Assembly: GCF_000259195.1 (NCBI RefSeq)
Contig: NZ_AJJP01000193.1
Span: 1-41,506 of the forward strand
Direction: 5' to 3'
DNA from: Pseudomonas donghuensis
GTDB taxonomy: Bacteria > Pseudomonadota > Gammaproteobacteria > Pseudomonadales > Pseudomonadaceae
DNA: 41,506 nucleotides
The translations under genes were made by a program, and so were the position numbers. Of the stretch, positions 1 through 8,885 are shown in pieces. The notes beneath the pieces are model-generated. The model did no database searches, was not told the DNA's origin, and saw nothing but the letters and a program-made list of their open reading frames with translations. Every line of letters begins with the position of its first letter. The first letter of the stretch is position 1.

Positions 1-4
1 ACAG

Positions 5-73
5 CCTGATCAAGACAGTTGCTCCCACAGGCTCGATGCCAACCTGATCCTTGTGGGAGCCGGCCTTGCCGGC
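5..73. repeat. REP-like repeat cluster at the left edge
   Basis: GCTCCCACA (21-29) and TGTGGGAGC (52-60) form a perfect 9-bp inverted pair, the conserved end of Pseudomonas REP elements. The right half continues into two GCCGGC blocks (59-64, 68-73), the usual REP stem. The outer flank 5-29 is the exact reverse complement of the last 25 bases of the window (41482-41506). A partial GCTCCCA follows at 110-116. Such elements are dispersed between genes in Pseudomonas; no gene is seen in 1-160. Confidence 0.8.
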
Positions 74-168
74 GATGGGCTGCGAAGCAGTCCTCAGCCT
101 GACAACCTCGCTCCCATAACTGCTACAAATTTGCCATCATGTCCACTCCACTCGCGGAGATCATGGAC

Positions 169-903
169 ATGCCGCTACGCCCCCTTCTCGCCTCCCTGCT
201 TCTGTCGTTCAGCCTGAGTACGCTGGCCGCCACTGAAGTCCTGCCGCTGAACCATCGCACCAGCGCTGAAATCCTCCCCACCGCGCAAGCCTTCATCGGC
301 AAGGACGGCAGCGTCAGCGCCTTCGAGAACAAACTGATCGTCAACGCCGAACCCGAGCGCATCGACGACCTGCGCTCCCTGCTGCAACAGCTGGATACCG
401 CGCCGCGTCGACTGCTGATCAGCGTCGACAACAACGACAGCAATTTCCAGGACAACCGCGGCAATGCCCGGGTCATTCGCTACGGCACCAGCAACCGCGA
501 AGGCGGCCTGCAGCAGGTCCAGGCCAGCGAGGGCAGCCCGGCACTGATCCAGGTCGGCCAGAGCATCCCGATCACCAGTACCAGCACCGACAGCGATGGT
601 CGAGTGCAGAGCGACACTGAATACCGCAACGTCACCCAGGGTTTTTACGTCACTGCCAGCGTCACTGGCGACACCGTGCACCTGAACATCAGTACCAACA
701 ATGACCGGATGAGCCAGGAACGTCCCGATGTAGTGAAGGTGCAAAGTACCGACACAAAAGTCACCGGCAAGCTCGGTGAGTGGATCACGCTGGCAGGGGT
801 CAACCAGCAGAGTCAGTCCGAACGCAGTGCTTCGGCCCTCAGCTACAGCACCCAGCGCGGTGAAAACATGACATTGCGGGTAAAAGTCGACGCTTTGGAC
901 TGA
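169..903 (+). CDS. Exported secretin-like fragment protein (N1/NolW-like plus short secretin-like C part)
   Basis: Hypothetical periplasmic or outer-membrane protein of 244 residues. ATG169 is chosen because GGAGA (156-160) lies 8 bases upstream; ATG163 is in frame but only 2 bases from that site. The first 20 or so residues form a signal peptide ending LSTLAA. Next comes a segment like the small secretin N domain (VSAFENKLIVNAEP...LRSLLQQLDTAPRRLLISV). The rest contains IQVGQSIPI and LGEWITLAGVNQQ, which resemble strands of the secretin core. At about 244 residues it is far shorter than a full secretin (usually over 500) and has no pilus or secretion genes beside it. It stands alone upstream of aceA. 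The role is unknown; the secretin likeness is by eye. The gene itself is solid. Confidence 0.75.
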   Translation: MPLRPLLASLLLSFSLSTLAATEVLPLNHRTSAEILPTAQAFIGKDGSVSAFENKLIVNAEPERIDDLRSLLQQLDTAPRRLLISVDNNDSNFQDNRGNARVIRYGTSNREGGLQQVQASEGSPALIQVGQSIPITSTSTDSDGRVQSDTEYRNVTQGFYVTASVTGDTVHLNISTNNDRMSQERPDVVKVQSTDTKVTGKLGEWITLAGVNQQSQSERSASALSYSTQRGENMTLRVKVDALD

Positions 904-970
904 ACCCAGACAAATCAAGGCCTCGACCAAAGGCCTCGAAACTGACTGACGAGTCGTATTAGACCAAAGA

Positions 971-996
971 TGTAGTGGTGATAAAAAACCACTACA
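971..996. promoter_or_regulatory. Perfect inverted repeat, candidate RccR-type operator of aceA
   Basis: TGTAGTGGT (971-979) and ACCACTACA (988-996) are perfect 9-bp inverted arms around an 8-base A-rich spacer. The half-site TGTAGT/ACTACA matches, from memory, the hexamers reported for RccR, the RpiR-family regulator of the glyoxylate shunt in Pseudomonas. The gap between hexamers is 14 bases here; I am not certain of the published spacing. No T-run follows, so it is unlikely to be a terminator. Confidence 0.65.
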
Positions 997-1002
997 AAAC
1001 AT

Positions 1003-1031
1003 TTGACGACCCCGAAACGTCGAGGCATGAT
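1003..1031 (+). promoter_or_regulatory. Candidate sigma-70 promoter of aceA
   Basis: TTGACG (1003-1008), a 17-base spacer and CATGAT (1026-1031) match the sigma-70 consensus at 5/6 and 4/6 positions. It begins 6 bases after the inverted repeat 971-996, a position where a bound regulator could act. It would give a leader of about 355 bases; a promoter closer to the gene cannot be excluded. Confidence 0.45.
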
Positions 1032-1392
1032 GGCCCCGCTCCCGCTGATCAGAGGCCCTGGCAAGGGCCTTCGAGCCGCGCTCTAACCCACCCACCTGAG
1101 CCGGCTCGTGTCTGTACCGCCCACAAGGCAGTTTGACGAGATTGCGACTGGAACGAAGTTGTCCCGAGGGACGGAAGCGCATCAAAAGGTACCCGGCAGC
1201 ACTGTTCTTTGCAGTTCGGCAACCACGAGCCACCCTGCAACGAAAACCTCGCCCACCTGCCCACTTCCCCCTTCGAGCCCCCATCGTTCGACCGTCGCAT
1301 ATTTCGCCCATACTGACCTTTGCCAGGCTTCTGATCTGCGCAGTAGAGAGCGCGAATTTTTACCAAAGACCGATGCGACGAGGTTTATTTCC

Positions 1393-2718
1393 ATGGCACT
1401 GACACGCGAACAGCAAATTGCAGCCCTCGAAAAAGACTGGGCCGAGAACCCGCGCTGGAAAGGCGTGACCCGTACCTACACCGCCGCTGATGTCGTTCGT
1501 CTGCGTGGCTCGATCCAGCCTGAGCACACCCTGGCCCGCCTGGGTGCCGAGAAGCTGTGGAAGCTGGTCACCCAGGGCGCACACCCGTCCTTCCGTCCAG
1601 AGAAAGATTTCGTCAACTGCATGGGCGCCCTGACCGGCGGCCAGGCCGTGCAACAGGTCAAAGCCGGTATCCAGGCAATCTACCTGTCCGGCTGGCAAGT
1701 GGCTGCCGACAACAACTCGGCCGAGTCCATGTACCCAGACCAGTCGCTGTACCCGGTGGATTCGGTTCCTACCGTGGTCAAGCGCATCAACAACTCGTTC
1801 CGTCGCGCCGACCAGATCCAGTGGAAAGCCGGCAAGAACCCGGGCGACGAAGGCTACGTCGACTACTTCGCCCCGATCGTGGCTGACGCCGAAGCCGGTT
1901 TCGGCGGCGTCCTGAACGCCTACGAGCTGATGAAGAACATGATCGAAGCAGGCGCCGCCGGCGTTCACTTCGAAGACCAGCTGGCCTCGGTGAAAAAGTG
2001 CGGCCACATGGGCGGCAAGGTACTGGTTCCAACCCAGGAAGCCGTACAGAAGCTGACCGCTGCCCGCCTGGCGGCTGACGTAGCCGGTGTACCGACCATC
2101 ATCCTGGCCCGTACCGACGCCAACGCCGCGGACCTCTTGACCAGCGACTGCGACCCGTACGACCAGCCATTCGTGGTTGGCGAGCGCACCCAGGAAGGCT
2201 TCTACAAGGTTCGCGCCGGCCTCGATCAAGCCATCGCCCGCGGCCTGGCTTACGCGCCATACGCCGACCTGATCTGGTGTGAAACCGCCAAGCCGGACCT
2301 GGACGAAGCTCGCCGCTTTGCCGAAGCGATCAAGAAGGAATACCCGGACCAGATCCTGTCGTACAACTGCTCGCCTTCCTTCAACTGGAAGAAGAACCTG
2401 GACGACGCAACCATCGCCAAGTTCCAGCGCGAACTGTCGGCCATGGGCTACAAGCACCAGTTCATCACCCTGGCCGGTATCCACAACATGTGGCACGGCA
2501 TGTTCAACCTGGCGCACGACTACGCCCGCAACGACATGACCGCCTACGTGAAGCTGCAAGAGCAAGAGTTCGCTGACGCCTCGAAAGGCTACACCTTCGT
2601 GGCCCACCAGCAGGAAGTCGGCACCGGTTACTTCGACGACATGACCACCGTGATCCAGGGTGGCAAGTCTTCGGTAACCGCACTGACCGGTTCGACTGAA
2701 GAAGAACAGTTCCACTGA
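1393..2718 (+). CDS. aceA: Isocitrate lyase
   Basis: Cleaves isocitrate to glyoxylate and succinate, the first step of the glyoxylate shunt used on acetate and fatty acids; cytosolic, Mg-dependent. The product is 441 residues, typical of the shorter bacterial form. The signature KKCGH sits at 201-205 with catalytic Cys203. [10 protein letters not shown] (99-108), the metal-binding stretch ADAEAGFGG (165-172) and NCSPSFNW (325-332) are intact. ATG1393 is chosen because GAGG (1380-1383) lies 9 bases upstream and the family N-terminus MALTREQQ begins there. The gene is monocistronic, with its own terminator at 2752-2794. Control probably acts at the inverted repeat 971-996. Identification is very secure. 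Confidence 0.98.
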   Translation: MALTREQQIAALEKDWAENPRWKGVTRTYTAADVVRLRGSIQPEHTLARLGAEKLWKLVTQGAHPSFRPEKDFVNCMGALTGGQAVQQVKAGIQAIYLSGWQVAADNNSAESMYPDQSLYPVDSVPTVVKRINNSFRRADQIQWKAGKNPGDEGYVDYFAPIVADAEAGFGGVLNAYELMKNMIEAGAAGVHFEDQLASVKKCGHMGGKVLVPTQEAVQKLTAARLAADVAGVPTIILARTDANAADLLTSDCDPYDQPFVVGERTQEGFYKVRAGLDQAIARGLAYAPYADLIWCETAKPDLDEARRFAEAIKKEYPDQILSYNCSPSFNWKKNLDDATIAKFQRELSAMGYKHQFITLAGIHNMWHGMFNLAHDYARNDMTAYVKLQEQEFADASKGYTFVAHQQEVGTGYFDDMTTVIQGGKSSVTALTGSTEEEQFH

Positions 2719-2751
2719 TCGCTGATCGGTTGCTGACATTCGGGTAACACG

Positions 2752-2794
2752 CAAAACCCGGGGCCTGTGATGGGGCTCCGGGTTTTGTTTTTTA
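2752..2794 (+). terminator. Rho-independent terminator of aceA
   Basis: AAAACCCGG (2753-2761) pairs with CCGGGTTTT (2778-2786), and the inner GGCC region extends the stem. The run TTTTGTTTTTT follows directly. It lies 34 bases after the aceA stop. Confidence 0.92.
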
Positions 2795-2899
2795 TCAGGA
2801 CTTGGTGGTGCCAGCGATAGGGTCCCCAGCAAATGCACAGGGCTTCCTTATTAATTGCCATTGGCTATGCTAGGTGCACAACAACACCAAGGATCGGCC

Positions 2900-3562
2900 A
2901 TGCCCCGCCCTGTCACCCTGCTCTGCCTGGCCCTGCCGGGTGCTGCCTTCTATCTATATGCACTGGCCAGCGGCAACGCGCTGCTGGGCCTGGCGGTCAA
3001 ACCGATCCCGGTGCTGGCGCTGATCTGCTGGCTGAGTAGCGCCGAGCCCACCGCCTACCGGCGCTGGATCATTATTGGCCTGGGTTTCTCACTGCTTGGC
3101 GACATTCTGCTGGCCGTGCCTGGCGACCTGTTCGTGTTTGGCCTGGCGGCCTTTCTCTGTGCACACCTGGCCTATCTGCGCGGCTACCTGGGCGAGAACC
3201 GCCAACTGGCGCCCGCTGCGCTGTTGGGTTCGGCGATTGTCGGTGCGGCGCTGCTGGGGCTGCTGATCAGTTCCGGCCTGGGTGAATTGCTGATTCCGGT
3301 CAGCGTTTATGCCCTGGCCATCAGCGCCATGCTCTGGCGCGCCCTGGCCTGTGGCGGCCTGGCGGCGCTGGGCGCGCTGGCGTTTGTGTTTTCCGACAGC
3401 CTGATCGGGATCGACCGCTTCGTCAGCCCGTTCGCTGCCGCCCAGTACCTGATTATCCTCGCCTACTGGCTGGGCCAGTGGGCTATCGCCGCCTCGGCCT
3501 ACACCAGGCAATCGGCAAAAGCCTTGATCCAGAGCGCGGCAAGGCAAGAAAAAACAGGTTAA
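2900..3562 (+). CDS. YhhN-family membrane protein (lysoplasmalogenase-like)
   Basis: Integral membrane protein of 220 residues in the TMEM86/YhhN family; characterised members hydrolyse the vinyl ether bond of lysoplasmalogens, but bacterial substrates are mostly untested. The sequence is almost entirely hydrophobic, about eight helices. Family hallmarks are visible: VKPIPVL near residue 33, LLGDILL with Asp68, FVFSDSLIG with Asp166, and AQYLIILAYWLGQW near 181-194. ATG2900 is preferred over in-frame ATG2855 because AAGGA (2889-2893) is 6 bases before it and the first helix then starts cleanly. Monocistronic, between the aceA terminator and the nuo leader. Family assignment good, substrate inferred. 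Confidence 0.88.
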   Translation: MPRPVTLLCLALPGAAFYLYALASGNALLGLAVKPIPVLALICWLSSAEPTAYRRWIIIGLGFSLLGDILLAVPGDLFVFGLAAFLCAHLAYLRGYLGENRQLAPAALLGSAIVGAALLGLLISSGLGELLIPVSVYALAISAMLWRALACGGLAALGALAFVFSDSLIGIDRFVSPFAAAQYLIILAYWLGQWAIAASAYTRQSAKALIQSAARQEKTG

Positions 3563-3649
3563 AACACAAGGTGTGGAAACTTGCAGGTGACGCCTATGTT
3601 GCACAACTTTGTAGTTGACTCGAACAGTAGGGCTAATCGCGCACCCTCA

Positions 3650-3668
3650 AATGATATTAATTATCATT
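3650..3668. promoter_or_regulatory. Fur-box-like 19-bp palindrome upstream of nuoA
   Basis: AATGATA (3650-3656), TTAAT, TATCATT (3662-3668) is a perfect 7-5-7 inverted repeat of exactly 19 bp. It agrees with the classical E. coli Fur box at 12 of 19 positions by my count. It is about 190 bases upstream of the likely transcription start, so direct repression of the candidate promoter is not obvious. Confidence 0.4.
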
Positions 3669-3803
3669 ACGAAGTTTCGGGTTCATTACGCGTTGCAAGA
3701 AACATAATTAACAGAACCCGGGGCAATGCCCGTTCCACGTGGCCTGCAGCCTGTTACGAAAGATTTTTGTTCTTAATCTTACGAATAAATTTGCTGCAGA
3801 AAT

Positions 3804-3832
3804 TTTACTTGCACCGGGTTTACCCATAAAAT
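3804..3832 (+). promoter_or_regulatory. Candidate sigma-70 promoter of nuoA-N
   Basis: TTTACT (3804-3809), a 17-base spacer and TAAAAT (3827-3832) match the consensus at 4/6 and 5/6. Transcription would begin near 3840, about 80 bases before nuoA. This is the best-spaced pair I found in the leader. Confidence 0.5.
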
Positions 3833-3920
3833 CAGCGCGATAGATTCCGCTGCGACATATCGTCACTGCTCTACTTCTTTTCAAGCCGCAGAGCCTGGTC
3901 TCTGTATAAGGATTTTCAGC

Positions 3921-4334
3921 ATGCCCGATTCGACAGGACTCATCGCCCACAACTGGGGCTTTGCCATTTTCCTTTTGGGTGTCGTAGGCCTGTGCGCCTT
4001 CATGCTCGGTCTGTCCGCCCTGCTCGGCAGCAAGGCCTGGGGCCGCAGCAAGAACGAACCCTTCGAGTCCGGCATGCTGCCCACTGGCGGCGCCCGCTTG
4101 CGCCTGTCAGCCAAATTCTATCTGGTCGCGATGCTGTTCGTGATCTTCGATATCGAAGCCCTCTTTCTCTTTGCATGGTCTGTGTCCGTCCGCGAAAGCG
4201 GCTGGACCGGATTCGTCGAAGCACTCGTTTTCATAGCAATTCTGTTGGCAGGTCTTGTCTACCTATGGCGCGTCGGGGCACTTGATTGGGCTCCCGAAGG
4301 TCGTCGCAAGCGGCAAGCGAAGCTGAAACAATGA
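3921..4334 (+). CDS. nuoA: NADH-quinone oxidoreductase subunit A
   Basis: Small membrane subunit of complex I, 137 residues, at the junction of the peripheral arm and the proton-pumping arm near the quinone site. Three transmembrane helices are visible at roughly 12-34, 64-88 and 98-118. The conserved loop with FESGM (48-52) and the second helix [13 protein letters not shown] (74-86, with Asp77 and Glu79) are intact. The start has AAGGA (3908-3912) at 8-base spacing. First gene of the nuo operon, 10 bases before nuoB. Confidence 0.97.
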   Translation: MPDSTGLIAHNWGFAIFLLGVVGLCAFMLGLSALLGSKAWGRSKNEPFESGMLPTGGARLRLSAKFYLVAMLFVIFDIEALFLFAWSVSVRESGWTGFVEALVFIAILLAGLVYLWRVGALDWAPEGRRKRQAKLKQ

Positions 4335-4344
4335 GGCTTTGGCA

Positions 4345-5022
4345 ATGCAATACAATCTCACCAGAATCGACCCGGATGCTCCCAACGAGCAATATCCAAT
4401 CGGAGAGCGGGAAACCGTCTCCGATTCGCTGCTAGAGGACCAGGTCCACAAGAACATCTTCATGGGCAAACTTGAAGATGTGCTCAGTGGCGCGGTCAAC
4501 TGGGGGCGTAAGAACTCCCTGTGGCCGTACAACTTCGGCCTCTCCTGCTGCTACGTGGAAATGACCACGGCCTTCACGGCGCCCCACGACATCGCCCGCT
4601 TTGGCGCCGAAGTCATCCGGGCTTCGCCGCGCCAGGCCGACTTCATGGTCATCGCCGGCACCTGCTTCATCAAGATGGCGCCGATCATCCAGCGCCTGTA
4701 CGAGCAGATGCTCGAGCCCAAGTGGGTCATTTCCATGGGCTCGTGCGCCAACTCCGGCGGCATGTACGACATTTACTCGGTCGTTCAGGGGGTCGACAAG
4801 TTCCTCCCCGTGGATGTCTACGTGCCTGGCTGCCCGCCTCGCCCTGAAGCCTTCCTGCAAGGCCTGATGCTGTTGCAGGAGTCGATTGGCCAGGAGCGTC
4901 GTCCTCTTTCCTGGGTTGTCGGCGATCAAGGCATTTACCGTGCCGAGATGCCGTCGCAGAAAGAGCAACGCCGTGAACAGCGCATCCAGGTCACCAACCT
5001 GCGCAGCCCCGACGAAGTCTGA
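4345..5022 (+). CDS. nuoB: NADH-quinone oxidoreductase subunit B
   Basis: Carries the terminal [4Fe-4S] cluster N2, which passes electrons to quinone. 225 residues. The N2 ligands are all present: tandem Cys68-Cys69 in LSCCYVEM, Cys134 in [11 protein letters not shown] and Cys163 in [13 protein letters not shown]4345 is used rather than in-frame TTG4339 because GAGG (4333-4336), overlapping the nuoA stop, is 8 bases away and the protein then begins MQYNLTRID. Translational coupling to nuoA is likely. A 78-base gap with a hairpin separates it from nuoCD. Confidence 0.97.
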   Translation: MQYNLTRIDPDAPNEQYPIGERETVSDSLLEDQVHKNIFMGKLEDVLSGAVNWGRKNSLWPYNFGLSCCYVEMTTAFTAPHDIARFGAEVIRASPRQADFMVIAGTCFIKMAPIIQRLYEQMLEPKWVISMGSCANSGGMYDIYSVVQGVDKFLPVDVYVPGCPPRPEAFLQGLMLLQESIGQERRPLSWVVGDQGIYRAEMPSQKEQRREQRIQVTNLRSPDEV

Positions 5023-5030
5023 TCCAGCGA

Positions 5031-5056
5031 CCTGTTGCCTGCGCATGCGCGACAGG
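5031..5056 (+). repeat. Hairpin in the nuoB-nuoCD gap
   Basis: CCTGT (5031-5035) pairs with ACAGG (5052-5056) around the palindrome GCGCATGCGC (5041-5050). There is no T-run. It may be an RNA-processing or stability element between the two genes; no function is known. Confidence 0.35.
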
Positions 5057-5082
5057 CAGCCTGGCTTCATTCTCTACGTTGA

Positions 5083-6882
<1,800 letters not shown>

Positions 6883-6884
6883 GC

Positions 6885-7382
6885 ATGAACAGCACGCTTA
6901 TCCAAACCGACCGTTTCGCCCTGAGCGAAACCGAGCGCTCGGCCATCGAGCACGAGATGCATCACTACGAGGACCCGCGCGCGGCGTCCATCGAAGCCCT
7001 GAAGATCGTCCAGAAGGAACGCGGCTGGGTGCCGGACGGCGCCATCTATGCCATCGGCGAAGTGCTCGGCATTCCTGCCAGCGACGTCGAAGGCGTGGCC
7101 ACCTTCTATAGTCAGATCTTCCGTCAGCCGGTTGGCCGGCACATCATCCGCGTCTGCGACAGCATGGTCTGCTACATCGGCGGCCACGAGTCGGTGGTCA
7201 GCCAGATCCAGAGCGAGCTGGGCATCGGCCTTGGCCAGACCACCGCGGACGGGCGTTTCACCCTGCTGCCGGTGTGCTGCCTGGGTAACTGCGACAAGGC
7301 CCCGGCGCTGATGATCGACGACGACACTTTTGGCGACGTGCAGCCTGCTGGCGTCGCCAAACTGCTGGAGGGTTACGCATGA
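6885..7382 (+). CDS. nuoE: NADH-quinone oxidoreductase subunit E
   Basis: Thioredoxin-fold subunit of the NADH dehydrogenase module carrying [2Fe-2S] cluster N1a. 165 residues. The four ligands are Cys91 and Cys96 (CDSMVC), Cys132 and Cys136 (CLGNCDKAP). The upstream helical part contains GVATFY near 70-75, typical of the family. The start lies 2 bases after the nuoCD stop and the end overlaps nuoF by 4 bases (ATGA), so translation is probably coupled on both sides. Confidence 0.97.
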   Translation: MNSTLIQTDRFALSETERSAIEHEMHHYEDPRAASIEALKIVQKERGWVPDGAIYAIGEVLGIPASDVEGVATFYSQIFRQPVGRHIIRVCDSMVCYIGGHESVVSQIQSELGIGLGQTTADGRFTLLPVCCLGNCDKAPALMIDDDTFGDVQPAGVAKLLEGYA

Positions 7383-8752
7383 CCATCACTTCCTTCGGCC
7401 CGGCCAACCGCATTGCGCGTTCGGCCGAGACCCATCCGCTGACCTGGCGCCTGCGTGACGACGGCGAGCCGGTCTGGCTCGACGAGTACCAGGCCAAGGA
7501 CGGCTACGCCGCCGCCCGCAAGGCCCTGGCGCAAATGTCCCAGGACGATATCGTCCAGACCGTTAAAGATTCCGGCCTCAAGGGCCGTGGCGGTGCGGGC
7601 TTCCCCACCGGCGTCAAATGGGGCCTGATGCCCAAAGACGAATCCATGAACATCCGCTACCTGCTGTGCAATGCGGACGAAATGGAACCCAACACCTGGA
7701 AAGACCGCATGCTGATGGAGCAACAGCCCCATCTGCTGATCGAAGGCATGCTGATCAGCGCCCGCGCGCTGAAAGCCTACCGCGGTTATATCTTCCTGCG
7801 TGGCGAATACACCACCGCAGCGCGCAACCTCAACCGCGCGGTCGAGGAAGCCAAGGCTGCAGGCCTGCTGGGCAAGAACATCCTCGGCAGCGGCTTTGAC
7901 TTCGAGCTGTTCGTCCACACCGGTGCCGGGCGCTACATCTGCGGTGAAGAAACCGCGCTGATCAACTCCCTCGAAGGCCGCCGCGCCAACCCGCGCTCCA
8001 AGCCGCCCTTCCCTGCCGCCGTTGGCGTGTGGGGCAAGCCGACCTGCGTGAACAACGTCGAGACCCTGTGCAACGTGCCGGCCATCGTCGGCAACGGCAT
8101 CGACTGGTACAAGTCGCTGGCCCGCGAAGGCAGTGAAGACCACGGCACCAAGCTGATGGGCTTCTCCGGCAAGGTCAAGAACCCTGGCCTGTGGGAGCTG
8201 CCGTTCGGCGTCACTGCCCGCGAGCTGTTCGAAGACTACGCCGGCGGCATGCGCGATGGCTTCAAGCTCAAGTGCTGGCAGCCAGGCGGCGCCGGTACCG
8301 GTTTCCTGCTGCCCGAGCACCTGGATGCACAAATGTACGCCGGTGGCATCGCCAAGGTCGGCACCCGCATGGGTACCGGCCTGGCCATGGCCGTGGACGA
8401 CAGCATCAACATGGTCTCGCTGCTGCGCAACATGGAAGAGTTCTTTGCCCGTGAATCCTGTGGTTTCTGCACCCCGTGCCGCGACGGCCTGCCGTGGAGC
8501 GTCAAGCTCCTGCGCGCCCTCGAAAAAGGCCAGGGCCAGCAGGGCGACATCGAGACCCTGCTGGGTCTGGTCGGCTTCCTCGGCCCAGGCAAGACCTTCT
8601 GTGCACACGCACCGGGCGCCGTTGAGCCGCTGGGTAGCGCGATCAAGTACTTCCGCCCTGAGTTCGAGGCTGGCATTGCCGCCCAGGCACCGGTCGCTGC
8701 CGCTGCCGGCCTGCGCCCGGACCTGGCGAAGCCGATCGTCGTCGGCGCATAA
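7379..8752 (+). CDS. nuoF: NADH-quinone oxidoreductase subunit F
   Basis: Binds NADH and FMN and holds [4Fe-4S] cluster N3; entry point for electrons into complex I. 457 residues. The FMN/NADH glycine-rich stretch [10 protein letters not shown] is at 69-78. The N3 ligands Cys361, Cys364 and Cys367 ([12 protein letters not shown]) and Cys408 are present. The start overlaps the nuoE stop as ATGA. A 133-base gap with two strong hairpins separates it from nuoG, the widest gap in the operon. Confidence 0.97.
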   Translation: MTITSFGPANRIARSAETHPLTWRLRDDGEPVWLDEYQAKDGYAAARKALAQMSQDDIVQTVKDSGLKGRGGAGFPTGVKWGLMPKDESMNIRYLLCNADEMEPNTWKDRMLMEQQPHLLIEGMLISARALKAYRGYIFLRGEYTTAARNLNRAVEEAKAAGLLGKNILGSGFDFELFVHTGAGRYICGEETALINSLEGRRANPRSKPPFPAAVGVWGKPTCVNNVETLCNVPAIVGNGIDWYKSLAREGSEDHGTKLMGFSGKVKNPGLWELPFGVTARELFEDYAGGMRDGFKLKCWQPGGAGTGFLLPEHLDAQMYAGGIAKVGTRMGTGLAMAVDDSINMVSLLRNMEEFFARESCGFCTPCRDGLPWSVKLLRALEKGQGQQGDIETLLGLVGFLGPGKTFCAHAPGAVEPLGSAIKYFRPEFEAGIAAQAPVAAAAGLRPDLAKPIVVGA

Positions 8753-8763
8753 CGAATAACAAC

Positions 8764-8866
8764 GCGGGCGGTCCGTGCCGCCCGCTGCCTGCCCAGCTCG
8801 CCCGGGGACACCTGTAGCGGGCTGCAGGCACACAGATTTCCATTAGCCACGCCCGCAGACGCGGGC
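8764..8866 (+). repeat. Two GC-rich hairpins between nuoF and nuoG
   Basis: GCGGGCGG (8764-8771) and CCGCCCGC (8778-8785) form a perfect 8-bp stem with a 6-base loop. GCCCGC (8851-8856) and GCGGGC (8861-8866) form a second stem with a 4-base loop, 20 bases before the nuoG start. No T-run follows either. They could protect or process the transcript and set the expression ratio of nuoF and nuoG; this is inference. Confidence 0.55.
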
Positions 8867-8885
8867 CAACGAAGAACTTTGAACC

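Larger units (their letters stand above)
904..1392. other. Long upstream region of aceA (about 490 bp)
   Basis: No gene is supported here. The aceA reading frame stays open back to 1108, but nothing upstream of 1393 looks like isocitrate lyase and no ribosome site precedes the earlier starts. The stretch holds a perfect inverted repeat at 971-996, a sigma-70-like promoter at 1003-1031, and a leader of roughly 350 bases if that promoter is used. AGGCCT occurs twice near 918-938, giving a weak possible hairpin without a T-run after the secretin-like gene. Confidence 0.6.
3563..3920. other. AT-rich leader and promoter region of the nuo operon (358 bp)
   Basis: No convincing gene. An 82-codon open frame (3581-3829) lacks a ribosome site and family likeness. 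Positions 3640-3840 are visibly richer in A and T than the surrounding DNA. The region holds a Fur-box-like palindrome (3650-3668) and a promoter candidate (3804-3832). The operon start is fixed by AAGGA at 3908-3912. Confidence 0.6.

Noticed and set aside
918..938. Terminator formed by the repeated AGGCCT after the secretin-like gene
   Set aside because: The stem is short, self-complementary and not followed by a T-run.
1108..1392. N-terminal extension of isocitrate lyase from an upstream GTG/ATG
   Set aside because: The extension is Ser/Pro/Thr-rich and unlike the family; GAGG and the conserved N-terminus identify ATG1393.
3581..3829. 82-codon open frame in the nuo leader
   Set aside because: No ribosome site, no recognisable domain, unusual composition, and it overlaps the promoter candidate.
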